From Sphingosinicella sp963974575 (GTDB taxonomy: Bacteria; Pseudomonadota; Alphaproteobacteria; Sphingomonadales; Sphingomonadaceae), in the NCBI RefSeq assembly GCF_963974575.1, contig NZ_CAXBBQ010000007.1, positions 166,567 through 230,566 on the forward strand: 64,000 nucleotides of DNA, written 5' to 3'. Both the position numbers and the translations under genes were made by a program. Of the stretch, positions 1 through 8,449 are shown piece by piece. The stretch's first letter is position 1; every line of letters begins with the position of its first letter. The notes beneath the pieces are model-generated. The model saw only the letters and a program-made list of their open reading frames with translations. It was not told the DNA's origin and did no database searches.

Positions 1-576
1 GACTGGGACGTCCACCACGGAAACGGCACACAGTCGATCTTCTACGACCGCGACGACGTGTTGACGATCTCGGTGCATCAGGATCGCTGCTTCCCGCCCG
101 GATACAGCGGCGCGGAGGATCGCGGCGAGGGCAAGGGGCTCGGCTACAACCTCAACATTCCGCTGCCGGCGGGCGGTGGCCACGATATCTATGTGCACGC
201 GTTCGAGGCGCTGGTGCTTCCGGCGCTCGAAAAATTCCAGCCGGAACTGATCATTGTTGCGTGCGGGCTCGATGCGAACAGCGTCGATCCGCTGGCGCGT
301 ATGCTGCTGCACAGCGAAAGTTACCGCACGCTCACGCAGATGATGGTGGATGCCGCGAACCGCTTGTGCGGTGGTCGCCTCGTTGTCGTTCACGAGGGCG
401 GTTATGCGGAGGCCTACGTGCCGTTCTGCGGGCACGCGGTGCTGGAGGCGCTGAGCGGCGAGCGGACGGCGGTGGCTGATCCTGTGCTCGAAATGGCGCT
501 CGGCTGGCAGCCGGGGCCGGAGGCAACGGAATTTCACAGGCAATGGGTCGAACGACTGGTCGCGGACCTCAAATGA
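1..576 (+). CDS. Histone deacetylase family amidohydrolase, 3' part (5' end outside window)
   Basis: The reading frame is open from base 1, so the N-terminal part is missing. The visible 191 residues begin with DWDVHHGNG, which holds the Asp and His zinc ligands of the class II HDAC/acetylpolyamine amidohydrolase fold. CGLDAN about 85 residues on supplies the third ligand region, and HEGGY matches the conserved C-terminal loop. Bacterial members remove acetyl or other acyl groups from polyamines or lysine-like substrates; the substrate here is not known. The stop overlaps the next gene's start in an ATGA, so the two are probably co-transcribed. The family is secure; a link to the adjacent amine dehydrogenase operon would be inference only. 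Confidence 0.85.
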   Translation, partial: DWDVHHGNGTQSIFYDRDDVLTISVHQDRCFPPGYSGAEDRGEGKGLGYNLNIPLPAGGGHDIYVHAFEALVLPALEKFQPELIIVACGLDANSVDPLARMLLHSESYRTLTQMMVDAANRLCGGRLVVVHEGGYAEAYVPFCGHAVLEALSGERTAVADPVLEMALGWQPGPEATEFHRQWVERLVADLK

Positions 577-1253
577 CCTTGCTGCGCGCAGCCATCGCGG
601 CGGCGCTGCTTTCGCTGCCGTCCGCAGCGATCGGCAGTGAGTGGCTGATGATGGTGAAGTCGCAGAATACCGATCCGGCGCGCGCGGCCGAGTTCGAGCA
701 CTGGTACAACGAGATCGATATTCCCGACGTGCTCGCCGTGCCGGGATACGATCGCGCGCGGCGCGGGCACGCCGTGGGCAGCGAGCCGAGGCCGTATGTC
801 GCGCTCTACACGATTGCATCGTCCGACATGGACAAGACAATCATCGCGATGCTGATGGCGAGCTGGCGTATGGATCAGCTTGGGCGCGGCACCGATCTCA
901 TCAAGGTGACCGAGCGCATCTACTACAAGCGTGAAGGCAATGCTGCGCGGAGTGAGCGCGCGGGAAAGCCGACGCACCTCTACCTGCACCGTTCGAAGGG
1001 CATGACCGAAAAGGCGTTGCGGGCGATCGTGAACGCTGGGCTGGCGATGGGTGCGACGCCGTACCGGGTCTACAACGTGCTCATGCATGAGCCGGTCGCG
1101 GTGCTGGACGAACTCGTGGTGTTCGAGCTTTCAGCGGCGTCGGATGCAGAGGCGAAAGCGGCGGTGCAGGGGATTGAGGCGCGGACCGGCGCCAGCGGAT
1201 GCGGCGCCGACTGTGCGGCGCTTTATCAGTTGACGCTCGACGTTTCCGGCTGA
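573..1253 (+). CDS. Secreted DUF4286-like / dimeric alpha-beta barrel protein
   Basis: 226 residues. The ATG at 573 is preferred over an in-frame one at 543 because it forms an ATGA overlap with the HDAC stop and is followed at once by a hydrophobic signal peptide (TLLRAAIAAALLSLPSAAIG). The mature part opens with WLMMVKSQNTDP and EHWYNEIDIPDVLAVPGY, the pattern of EthD/DUF4286-type small barrels, and a second half-repeat follows around residue 130. These proteins are often found beside catabolic genes and bind small hydrophobic molecules, but no reaction can be assigned. The 3' end overlaps the convergent cytochrome gene by 28 nt. Confidence 0.6.
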   Translation: MTLLRAAIAAALLSLPSAAIGSEWLMMVKSQNTDPARAAEFEHWYNEIDIPDVLAVPGYDRARRGHAVGSEPRPYVALYTIASSDMDKTIIAMLMASWRMDQLGRGTDLIKVTERIYYKREGNAARSERAGKPTHLYLHRSKGMTEKALRAIVNAGLAMGATPYRVYNVLMHEPVAVLDELVVFELSAASDAEAKAAVQGIEARTGASGCGADCAALYQLTLDVSG

Positions 1254-1678
1254 TCGAATTTCGCGACGAGCGCCGCGCGCGTTCCCGTGACATCGACGAG
1301 GCGCTGCGACCGATATGTCGCGATCTCCTCAGGCGTGTAGGGCTGGAAGCCGTCCGCCGCCGTGCCGCCCATCTTCGGGATCAGCCAATTGAGCAGGGCG
1401 GCGAGATCGGCGTCGCTGAGCTTTGAATTCGCTGAGCCCGGAACCTGCACGAGGAATTCGCGCCCACCCTCCACGGTCAGGAACCGGTGAAGCTCGGCCT
1501 TCATCGAGGGGACGCTGCCCTTCTGACCGCTGCCGTCCGGCAAGTGGCACCCCTGGCACTCGGTCATGTAATTGACGTGCGCAGAGCGGCCGTTGCGGGA
1601 GAGATTGGGCGCAACGCCGCCGGCGTGCGCCGCCACGGCAGCGACGCACAGCAGCACGGGGAGGGCAACCAGACGCAT
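1226..1678 (-). CDS. Periplasmic monohaem c-type cytochrome, last gene of the amine dehydrogenase operon
   Basis: 150 residues with an N-terminal signal peptide (MRLVALPVLLCVAAVAAHA) and a single haem site CQGCH at residues 41-45. Met59 is a plausible axial ligand. It follows aauA by 2 nt. In the published Alcaligenes faecalis aau cluster (aauBEDA then orf-2) the gene after aauA also encodes a small periplasmic monohaem cytochrome, so both position and type match. Likely role: accepting electrons from the TTQ enzyme or passing them to the oxidase. The start at 1678 was chosen because it places the signal peptide at the N-terminus. It has one haem only, so it is not a MauG-type dihaem enzyme. 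Confidence 0.82.
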   Translation of the reverse strand: MRLVALPVLLCVAAVAAHAGGVAPNLSRNGRSAHVNYMTECQGCHLPDGSGQKGSVPSMKAELHRFLTVEGGREFLVQVPGSANSKLSDADLAALLNWLIPKMGGTAADGFQPYTPEEIATYRSQRLVDVTGTRAALVAKFDQPETSSVN

Positions 1679-1680
1679 CG

Positions 1681-2190
1681 CTAGTCGGCGGCGCCGAGCA
1701 CGACGGCGGTCGAGCAATTGTAGACGACGCCCACCTCGGTGCCGAGGCACCAGTTGATGTCGTTCGAACCCGCGGGCTGGTGCACGGGCGTGTCGCCTTC
1801 ATTGCGGTTGCACATGCAGCGGCCGCACGCGGATTTGCCGCAGCAATCGTTGTAGGAGATCACATAATCCTTGCCATCCACGGGATTGCGGCAGGTGCCG
1901 ACCCAGGTGATCGGCGAAGGTTCTGTGCCCGGCGGGCACGACGAGGTGCTGCCGCCGCAGCAGGAGCAAAGGAATCCATCGATCGCGCAGTAGCGCCAGT
2001 AATCGCATGACTGTGGATCGCCGCTTTCACCCGGCTGCTGCGCGGCGTTCGCGCGCGAGACGGGGAGGAGCGGCATCGATGCGGCGGCAATGCCGAAGGC
2101 GCTCGCGCGGCCGAAGAAGCTGCGGCGCGACATCCCGCGCGCGGCCGTGCGGCTCAGCCGCTCCATGATCCTGTCGAGCCTGTTGGTCAT
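1681..2190 (-). CDS. aauA: Aromatic (aralkyl) amine dehydrogenase, TTQ light chain
   Basis: 169 residues. The small subunit carries tryptophan tryptophylquinone, which oxidises primary amines to aldehyde and ammonia in the periplasm. Residues 21-27 (SRRSFFG) are a twin-arginine signal. The mature part has 14 Cys (12 within residues 62-127), as expected for the multiply disulfide-bonded light chain. The TTQ tryptophans should be Trp96 (in ITWVGTC) and Trp147 (in NDINWC), and the catalytic Asp is Asp115 (in YNDCCG). The stretches GFLCSCCGG, PSPITW and CCGKSACGRC look closer to remembered aralkylamine dehydrogenase beta than to methylamine dehydrogenase. Its start overlaps the aauD stop (ATGA). 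Family is certain; aau versus mau assignment is probable. Confidence 0.9.
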   Translation of the reverse strand: MTNRLDRIMERLSRTAARGMSRRSFFGRASAFGIAAASMPLLPVSRANAAQQPGESGDPQSCDYWRYCAIDGFLCSCCGGSTSSCPPGTEPSPITWVGTCRNPVDGKDYVISYNDCCGKSACGRCMCNRNEGDTPVHQPAGSNDINWCLGTEVGVVYNCSTAVVLGAAD

Positions 2191-2813
2191 TGGGCAGCTC
2201 CTGTGGTTGCAGCACTCGCCTCGCGGCGCGCCATATAGTCTTGAATCGAGGCGATGCCCGTCCGCTCGGCTTCGAACAGACTTTCGACATGCTCGCGGTT
2301 GTTGACGAGCCCCTTCGAGGCAACGCGGCCGTCTGGGCCGAGCAGCACCGCGTAGGGCAGCTTGCCGACACCGTGCGCACGGCCGAGATCGGTGGAAAGG
2401 ACGAACGGATAATCACCCAGCTTCTGCTGGAGGATCATCTTCATTTGCGCGGCTTCGTCGCCGTCGCTTGCGAACACGAGACGCGTGGTGGCGGCGTTCT
2501 CGCGCGAGACCGACAGCAGCACCGGCAGCATCGATTTGCACACTGGGCAGGTGGGAGAGAGGAAGAAGACGAGCGTCGAACGCCCATCAGCAGCAATGCC
2601 GCCAACGCGCACATCGCCGCCGGTGATGCTCGGCAGCTCGAACGCAGGCGCTATCTCACCGACCTTGGCGCCGCCCGAAAGCGTCAGCGCCCCGACCGGT
2701 CCCAGCCGTTCGTGGAGCATGCCGACCTGGCGCAAAAGGCCAACCATCATCAACGCGAGGGCCGCGATGGCGACCCATTGCAGCGCGAATGCTGCCAGAA
2801 AAACCTCGTTCAT
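2187..2813 (-). CDS. aauD: MauD/AauD-type thioredoxin-fold maturation protein
   Basis: 208 residues. An N-terminal membrane anchor (about residues 5-28) is followed by a periplasmic thioredoxin-like domain with the redox pair Cys89-Pro-Val-Cys92. MauD-type proteins act with MauE to form the many disulfides of the light chain. The ATG at 2813 overlaps the aauE stop, and the stop overlaps the aauA start, both as ATGA, giving the tight E-D-A order typical of these operons. A longer upstream in-frame extension exists but would cover aauE and lacks sense as protein. Confidence 0.9.
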   Translation of the reverse strand: MNEVFLAAFALQWVAIAALALMMVGLLRQVGMLHERLGPVGALTLSGGAKVGEIAPAFELPSITGGDVRVGGIAADGRSTLVFFLSPTCPVCKSMLPVLLSVSRENAATTRLVFASDGDEAAQMKMILQQKLGDYPFVLSTDLGRAHGVGKLPYAVLLGPDGRVASKGLVNNREHVESLFEAERTGIASIQDYMARREASAATTGAAQ

Positions 2814-3361
2814 CTCACCACCGCCTTTCCGCGCAGCCGCACCGCGCTGAACTGTCCGAACCCGAGATAGAGCAGCGCGAACGCCGCGATTGCGCCGATG
2901 CCCGAAATCCAGTCGATCGCGCCGAGCGGGCGGATGCTGACGGGAAGCGCGAACACTGCGAAGGCGATCGTGCCAAGCGCGATATTGCGGGAAACGAGTT
3001 CCCAACCGAGCGTTGCCTGCGCCGCGCCGAAGCCAAGGCAGCCGCAATCGATATGATCACGCCCGCGCGCGATGTTGATGCCCATCGCGGCGGCATAGGC
3101 GAAGAGCAGCGCGGCGATGCCGAGCATCGCAATCTGGCTGCCGAGAGGAATGGCGATGATCGCCGCTGCGCCAAGGGCGAGTTCGGCGAGGGCGATCATC
3201 GCACCTGCCGGGCGGACAAGTGCCGCCGGCAGAAGCTGATAGTTGCCGAGCGTTCCGATAAAGTTCGGCAAATCCCTGAGCTTGGTACCTCCCGAAAGCA
3301 GGAACATGCCGCCCAGAAGCACGTCCGCCACCAGAACAGGGAGGATATCCATTCCTGTCAC
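2810..3361 (-). CDS. aauE: MauE/AauE-type membrane protein for light-chain maturation
   Basis: 183 residues, mostly hydrophobic, with four predicted membrane helices and a CGC pair in DHIDCGCLGF. Members (DoxX/MauE-like fold) work with MauD in light-chain export or disulfide formation. The GTG at 3361 was chosen because it makes a GTGA overlap with the aauB stop, the same coupling as the neighbouring pairs. An ATG nine bases downstream (3352) is the alternative. Position between aauB and aauD matches published aau and mau operons. Confidence 0.85.
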   Translation of the reverse strand: MTGMDILPVLVADVLLGGMFLLSGGTKLRDLPNFIGTLGNYQLLPAALVRPAGAMIALAELALGAAAIIAIPLGSQIAMLGIAALLFAYAAAMGINIARGRDHIDCGCLGFGAAQATLGWELVSRNIALGTIAFAVFALPVSIRPLGAIDWISGIGAIAAFALLYLGFGQFSAVRLRGKAVVR

Positions 3362-4503
3362 TGGCCGGTTACCGGTGAGGGCTGGATGATCGTCATGAAA
3401 TCGCCGAGCCCTTCGATCTTGCGGATGAATTCGCCGGTCATGGCGTCGCGTACCTTGAAATCGGTCTCTCCGGGCATGGTGGTGTAGAGGAGCGGCTTTG
3501 CATCCTGGCTGACGGCGACGGAGAGCGCCATGCCATCAAGCGGAATGCGCTGAACGCGCTTTTGTTTCGCGGCGTCATACACCCAGATCTCGGTGCCGGG
3601 ATCCTTATGCGTGTTGACCCCGCCCTCGTGCATCAGCACGTAAAGGCGCCCCGTGGCGCTGTGGTACGCCGCAGTCTGCAGCGCGCCCGGACGCCAGCCC
3701 GCTTCGGCAGGGGTCGTCAGCGACCATGTCTTCGCGAGCGTGGGCACATCCTTCGTGTGGTCGATCACGTGCACCTTGCCGGTGGGCGTGAAGAACAACC
3801 ACTGCTTGCCGGTCCATACGCCCTTCTCGGTAACGGGATCGTCATCCGCGAAGAGCTTCTTCGAGGTCTTGCCGAGCGTAACCTTGCCTTCGGCATCAAG
3901 CGTTGCGGCCTGCAGCGCGCCGTCGCCGCAGATCAGAAAGAACTTTGACGGCCCCGTCGGGAAGATAAGGCCGCACCCCGACGTCATGAATTCGCCGACG
4001 GTCTTCTGCGCCTGCATGTCGACGACCGTGACGGACTGTTCGGGCGTGAAATTGTAAAGCACCGCGAACCGACCGCCCGGCATCACCGGCGCCGACGAGA
4101 TGAAGGGAATGCCGCTGAAACGCTTCGGCGGAATGATGGCTTCGGGTCCAGCCTTGAGGTCCGAGGTTTTGTAGAACGTCACGACATCGGTGCGCTCGCC
4201 GCGCACGCCGCGCGACAGATGGATCGAAGGCACGCCGAACGTCTTGCCGTCCTCGGCGAGGAGAAGCGAGCCGTGGCCGTAGCCGCCGCTGATCATGCCA
4301 AGCATCTGGCCGCTGTCGGCATCGAGAAGATAGGCGCGGCCATCGAGCATACGGTCGAACGAAACGTCGTTCACCCACACCCAGTGCGGCTGCATCACCT
4401 CGGCAAGTGTTTCCTGCATCAACTCTTCGGGCTGGAGCTGCGCGGCTGCGGGCGCCGCAACGGTGGCGAGGCAGAGCGCGGTGAAGGCGGTGAGTGTTTG
4501 CAT
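3358..4503 (-). CDS. aauB: Aromatic amine dehydrogenase heavy chain (beta-propeller)
   Basis: 381 residues with a signal peptide ending near AAPAAAQ (residue 22). The rest reads as a seven-bladed propeller of the methylamine/aralkylamine dehydrogenase large subunit, with features such as SIHLSRGVRGERTDVV, GCGLIFP, LMHEGG near residue 300 and PLLYT. The heavy chain scaffolds the TTQ light chain in an alpha2-beta2 enzyme. It lies 22 nt after the cytochrome gene and overlaps aauE. The amine used cannot be read from sequence; the light chain's resemblance to aralkylamine enzymes suggests phenylethylamine- or tyramine-like substrates. Confidence 0.87.
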   Translation of the reverse strand: MQTLTAFTALCLATVAAPAAAQLQPEELMQETLAEVMQPHWVWVNDVSFDRMLDGRAYLLDADSGQMLGMISGGYGHGSLLLAEDGKTFGVPSIHLSRGVRGERTDVVTFYKTSDLKAGPEAIIPPKRFSGIPFISSAPVMPGGRFAVLYNFTPEQSVTVVDMQAQKTVGEFMTSGCGLIFPTGPSKFFLICGDGALQAATLDAEGKVTLGKTSKKLFADDDPVTEKGVWTGKQWLFFTPTGKVHVIDHTKDVPTLAKTWSLTTPAEAGWRPGALQTAAYHSATGRLYVLMHEGGVNTHKDPGTEIWVYDAAKQKRVQRIPLDGMALSVAVSQDAKPLLYTTMPGETDFKVRDAMTGEFIRKIEGLGDFMTIIQPSPVTGQ

Positions 4504-4525
4504 GTCGGTCCTCCGGCGGGTCAGG

Positions 4526-4906
4526 CTATTTCCGCGTGGCGAGATAGGCGATGACGTTGGCGCGATCCTCGGGCTTGTGCAGGCCCGCGAAGGCCATGCG
4601 CGTGCCCTTGACGGTCGCGGCGGGCTTCAGAAGGAAGGCGTCGAGCGTGTCCGGCGTCCAGACGATGCCGGAGCCCTTCATGGCGGGCGAATAATTGAAT
4701 TCTCCCGTACCCGCCTTGCGGCCAACAAGGCCTGACAGGTTTGGGCCCATGGCCGTTTTCTTGCCGGGGTCCACCGAATGGCACATCGCACAGCGCTTGA
4801 ACACGGCGGCGCCTGCGGCGGCATCGCCCCCGGCATATGCCGGAAGCGATGCAAACACGGCAAACGCAGCCAGCCCTGTCCCCGCCAACCTTACACTTGA
4901 ACGCAT
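4526..4906 (-). CDS. Class I cytochrome c (c550/c2 type)
   Basis: 126 residues. Signal peptide to about residue 25 (ASLPAYA), haem motif CAMCH at 39-43, and a likely axial Met104 in GTRMAFAG. The C-terminal helix DRANVIAYLATRK is typical of soluble periplasmic cytochrome c2/c550. ATG at 4906 has a strong GGGAGGG ribosome site; a TTG one codon upstream is less likely. Placed between the TBDR and aauB, it is the natural electron acceptor of the amine dehydrogenase in a locus with no amicyanin gene. Confidence 0.87.
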   Translation of the reverse strand: MRSSVRLAGTGLAAFAVFASLPAYAGGDAAAGAAVFKRCAMCHSVDPGKKTAMGPNLSGLVGRKAGTGEFNYSPAMKGSGIVWTPDTLDAFLLKPAATVKGTRMAFAGLHKPEDRANVIAYLATRK

Positions 4907-4932
4907 CAATGTCGTGTCCCTCCCGCGGGATA

Positions 4933-7131
4933 TCAGAAGTTGTAAGTGACGCTGCCGCCGATCCAGCGCGGACGCGCATAGGTCTGGTTCGAAAGGCCGA
5001 GCACGGCGCCGAGATCCAGATTGTAGATGCGGTACTCCTTGTCCGTCACGTTGTTGGCGAACGCTGCAATAACCCAGCGATCATCCTCCGTCGTGAAGGA
5101 CACGCGGACGTTGCCGACAAGGTGCGAATCTTCAAGATCGATGGGCGCGTTGAACGTCGAGAAATACTGTTTGCTGTCGTATTTCCAGTCCGTCTGGAAC
5201 GCCAGCGAACCCGGGCCGACGGGGACGGCGTAGCGTAGCATGCCGCCGACGCTCCATTCCGGGGCCTGCGGCATCTCTCGGTCGGTGACGCGGCCGGCGG
5301 GGAGCCTGATGTTCTTCACCTTGGTGTCGAGGTGCGCAAAGAACGCCGACAGCATCAGGCCGGTTGCGGGCCGCAAGATCAGCTCGCCTTCGAAGCCTGT
5401 GACCTTCGCCGGGCGATTGGTGACGAACTGCGAGAGTCCATCAAGCGAGAAGGCCTGATAGTCCTTGTAATCGTAATGGAAGACGGAGCCGTTCAACGTG
5501 ACCATGCGGTCTGCGAACTCCGCCTTGAAACCGCCCTCGTAATTGGTGAGCACTTCCTGGTCGTAGGGCAACGTCGTGGGGTCGATGGGCGCGAACGCCT
5601 GGATGCCGAAGCCGCCGCTCTTGGTGCCGCGATTGGCGCTCACATAGAGCAGGACATCGTCGACCGGGCGATAGTCGAGCTCGATCTTGCCTGACCAGTT
5701 CTTGAATGTCTGCTTCGCAAGATCGGGGTTCGTGGACGAATTGAACACGAAATCGGTGACGCCGTTTTCGGCGTGCGCATAATCGTATTTCTTCCAATCC
5801 CAGCTGTAGCGGCCGCCGATGATGAGGCTGATCTGATCGCTTGCCTTGTATTCGGCCTGACCGAACACCGCGATGGAATCAGTCTTCTGCGTGCCGCCGT
5901 AATTCTCGATGAAGCCGAGGATCGCGCTGCCATCGATCTGGTAGGCGTTTTCGGTCTTGATTTTCAGGCCGTAGATACCGCCGAGCCATGTCAGGCGGTC
6001 ACTCTCGCCTGAAAGACGCAATTCCTGCGACAGCTGATAAAGGTCTTGAGCGGTATCATAATGGAAGATCGGCAGCGGAGACATGTCGCTGTCTTCGGCA
6101 TACCGCTTTTTCAGATCCTGATAATCCGTGAGCGAGGTGAGTTGCATGCCGCCGAAATCATGTTCGTAACGGGCCGTCACGCTCCAGAACTTGCGGTCGA
6201 AATAGCCGTTGCGATCGAAATCGCCCGTAAAGGGGTCGTCGTCGGAATCGCGATAACCGAAGGCATCACACCCGCCGCAGGTTCCCCAGAAATCCTCGTT
6301 CGGGCCGAGCGCATAGCCGAGACCATCTTCGTTGAAGCCCGCACCGACGTGTGTGTAGGGGCCGCCGCTCGTCTCGTCCTTGTTGCGCAGGCCCTGCAGC
6401 TTCACGAGTAGCGTCCCGTTGGTGCCGACATCGGCCTCCACCTGCAAGCGTCCGCCGAAGAAGCGGGAGTTGCCGATATCCCTGCCGATACGGTTCTCGA
6501 TATAGCCGCCGTGATGGTTCGTGGTGAGCGCGAGGCGCGCGCGGACGGTGTCAGAGAGCGGGCCGCTCACCGCGCCTTCGGTTGCGATCTGTCCATAGCT
6601 GCCGACGGTGAGTGTGCCGAAGCCTTCGAATGTGCTCGTCGGTTTCTTGGTGATCGCCTGCACGAGGCCGCCGGTGGCGTTGCGGCCGAAGAGCGTCCCC
6701 TGCGGGCCGCGCAGAATCTCGACACGCTCCAGATCGAACATCTGTCCGCTGATCGCGCCGAGCGCGCTCACATAAACCTCGTCGTTGTAGAAAGCGATCG
6801 GCGCTTCCTGCGAATCGGCGAAGTCGTTCTGCGAAACGCCGCGGATGTTGAACACCGTGATCGTCGGGCTGTACTGCGAGACCTGAAGGCTCGGCACCTG
6901 TCCGGCGAGCGCGGTCACGTCCTGTCGGCCCATCGCATCAAGCGCCGCGCCGCCGACGGCGGAAACCGAGAGGCCAATGTCCTGCAGCTTCTGCTCGCGC
7001 TTCTGCGCGGTGACGACGATCGCATCGTCAAAGACGGCCGTTTCCTGTGCCGAGGCCACGGCAGGCGCGAATGCGGCACCTGCAAGCAAGACGATTCTCA
7101 GCGACGGACGGATAAGTGGATTCCTGCGCAT
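4933..7131 (-). CDS. TonB-dependent outer-membrane receptor, first gene of the amine dehydrogenase operon
   Basis: 732 residues. Signal peptide (to about VASAQE, residue 30), a TonB-box/plug start (DAIVVTAQKREQ), plug motif VEILRGPQGTLFGRNATGG, and a 22-strand-type barrel ending in the aromatic TYARPRWIGGSVTYNF. The start at 7131 has a good GGAGGGG site 8-14 nt upstream; a longer in-frame extension into the promoter region is rejected. It is followed by cytochrome c (26 nt) and aauBEDA, so it is expected to bring the amine substrate or a complex of it across the outer membrane. Substrate unknown. A divergent TetR gene and palindromes lie upstream. Confidence 0.92.
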   Translation of the reverse strand: MRRNPLIRPSLRIVLLAGAAFAPAVASAQETAVFDDAIVVTAQKREQKLQDIGLSVSAVGGAALDAMGRQDVTALAGQVPSLQVSQYSPTITVFNIRGVSQNDFADSQEAPIAFYNDEVYVSALGAISGQMFDLERVEILRGPQGTLFGRNATGGLVQAITKKPTSTFEGFGTLTVGSYGQIATEGAVSGPLSDTVRARLALTTNHHGGYIENRIGRDIGNSRFFGGRLQVEADVGTNGTLLVKLQGLRNKDETSGGPYTHVGAGFNEDGLGYALGPNEDFWGTCGGCDAFGYRDSDDDPFTGDFDRNGYFDRKFWSVTARYEHDFGGMQLTSLTDYQDLKKRYAEDSDMSPLPIFHYDTAQDLYQLSQELRLSGESDRLTWLGGIYGLKIKTENAYQIDGSAILGFIENYGGTQKTDSIAVFGQAEYKASDQISLIIGGRYSWDWKKYDYAHAENGVTDFVFNSSTNPDLAKQTFKNWSGKIELDYRPVDDVLLYVSANRGTKSGGFGIQAFAPIDPTTLPYDQEVLTNYEGGFKAEFADRMVTLNGSVFHYDYKDYQAFSLDGLSQFVTNRPAKVTGFEGELILRPATGLMLSAFFAHLDTKVKNIRLPAGRVTDREMPQAPEWSVGGMLRYAVPVGPGSLAFQTDWKYDSKQYFSTFNAPIDLEDSHLVGNVRVSFTTEDDRWVIAAFANNVTDKEYRIYNLDLGAVLGLSNQTYARPRWIGGSVTYNF

Positions 7132-7182
7132 GTGGTTTTCCCCTCCCTGAAACGCAATTCGCGTCGTTTCGGGCACTATATT

Positions 7183-7275
7183 TCGAATCAATTCGATTTG
7201 TAAAGTTGCGAAACGCGCATCAAAGTGGGCAAAAAGGGGGCAATGTTGGAATGTTAACCGGATTAAATTCGAATT
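7183..7275. promoter_or_regulatory. Palindromic operator candidates between the TBDR and tetR
   Basis: The 163-bp divergent intergenic region holds two perfect palindromes: TCGAAT-CA-ATTCGA at 7183-7196 and AATTCGAATT at 7266-7275. Both contain an ATTCGA core followed by T/A and TG, and both stand out in an AT-rich gap inside GC-rich genes. Their spacing would let one regulator act on both promoters. The adjacent TetR is the obvious candidate; this is inference. Confidence 0.45.
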
Positions 7276-7294
7276 GACTTGACGCTGTGGATCA

Positions 7295-7978
7295 ATGAGT
7301 GAACGCAGGATCGGGGCAATGGGCCAGGTTGGCAGCATAGACAGGCGGCGCGTGAGCGGATCGGGGAGACGGACACAGGAGCGGGGGCGCACACGCCGGG
7401 CGATTCTGGTCGAGGCGAGCCGCAAACTGCTGCGCGAACGCGAGATCGACGAGATCTCGCTGACGGACGTGGCGGACGCGGCCGGAATCCCCAAAAGCTC
7501 CGCCTACCATTTCTTCTCCCACGTGCTTGACGTCTTCGAGGCGGCGGCGAGCGACATGGAAACCGAAATCCTCAAGGATCTCGATAGCGTTTCGGCGGCG
7601 GACTGCGTGGACTGGCGACAGGCTGTCACCCGCTTCGTGGACCGTGGCGCGGCATTCTTCAACGCGAACCGGGACGCCATGCAACTGCTGATCGGCCCCA
7701 AGACCCCCTCCGCGATCAAGCTGAAGGACCGGCAGAACGACTTCGCCATCGCTGGGCTGCTGAAAGACCAGATCTCCCGGAGTTTCGAGCTTCCCGAGCT
7801 TGCAGACACGCCGGAAATATTCTTTCGCGCCATCGAGATCGCCGATCTGTTCTTCGGGCTTTCGGTGATCCGGCACGGCTTCATCACCGAGGCGTTCACC
7901 GACGAGGCCGGGCGCGCCACCTGCGCCTATTTGTCGCTCTACCTTCCCGTCGTGCTGCCACGCACGCAGCCCGCCTGA
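7295..7978 (+). CDS. TetR/AcrR family transcriptional regulator
   Basis: 227 residues. The N-terminal helix-turn-helix is clear: RRAILVEASRKLLRERE, then ISLTDVADAAGIPKSSAYHFF around residues 55-75. The C-terminal domain is diverged, as usual for ligand-binding TetR domains. It is divergent from the TBDR-aau operon with two palindromes between, so it probably represses that operon and itself, with an amine or its product as effector. The ATG at 7295 lies just downstream of the second palindrome. Confidence 0.85.
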   Translation: MSERRIGAMGQVGSIDRRRVSGSGRRTQERGRTRRAILVEASRKLLREREIDEISLTDVADAAGIPKSSAYHFFSHVLDVFEAAASDMETEILKDLDSVSAADCVDWRQAVTRFVDRGAAFFNANRDAMQLLIGPKTPSAIKLKDRQNDFAIAGLLKDQISRSFELPELADTPEIFFRAIEIADLFFGLSVIRHGFITEAFTDEAGRATCAYLSLYLPVVLPRTQPA

Positions 7979-8041
7979 GCGAACGCATTAAGCCGATCGC
8001 AACGAGTCTCGCCGATGCTGCGCCGCGAAAAGGGCAGGCGC

Positions 8042-8446
8042 ATGGATACACAGACGCTCCGCAAGCAGCACGACGAGATCGGGGAAATGTCCGAGGCGCT
8101 GATCAATGCTGTGATCGCGCGCGACCGTCTGGAGGTCGCGAAGTGCCGCTGGCGGCTTGCGCGTGTGCTGATCGCGCACCTCGCGGTTGAAGACAAATGG
8201 CTCTATCCTGCCTTGGTCCGGGATAGCTCGCCGCGGGTCTCCGCGCTCGCGCTCAACTTCCAGCGCGAAATGGGCGGGCTCGCCGCCGACTTCAACGCCT
8301 ACATGCTCGAATGGAGCGAAGACCGCATCACGAGCGAATGGGAGGCCTTCCAGACCGCGACGTGGGCGCTCATCGAAGCACTCGACCTCCGCATTCGACG
8401 TGAGAACGTCGAACTTTATCCGCTGCGGGAAGCGGCGAAGGCGTAG
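8042..8446 (+). CDS. Hemerythrin-like HHE domain protein
   Basis: 134 residues, all alpha. His/Glu positions expected for an HHE four-helix bundle are visible: QHDEI near residue 8, HLAVEDKWLYPAL near 45 and ENVELYPL near the C-terminus. Such proteins bind a di-iron centre or act as oxygen/NO sensors. The ATG at 8042 is preferred to one at 8015 because of an AAGGG ribosome site upstream and because the core family starts here. It is a single gene ending 3 nt before the convergent tRNA gene. Confidence 0.65.
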   Translation: MDTQTLRKQHDEIGEMSEALINAVIARDRLEVAKCRWRLARVLIAHLAVEDKWLYPALVRDSSPRVSALALNFQREMGGLAADFNAYMLEWSEDRITSEWEAFQTATWALIEALDLRIRRENVELYPLREAAKA

Positions 8447-8449
8447 CGC

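Noticed and set aside
1226..1678. MauG-like role for the terminal cytochrome
   Set aside because: It has one CxxCH and 150 residues; MauG has two haems and is much longer.
1681..2190. Methylamine dehydrogenase (mau) identity for the light chain
   Set aside because: The GFLCSCCGG and CCGKSACGRC stretches and the operon layout fit aralkylamine dehydrogenase better; kept as an alternative only.
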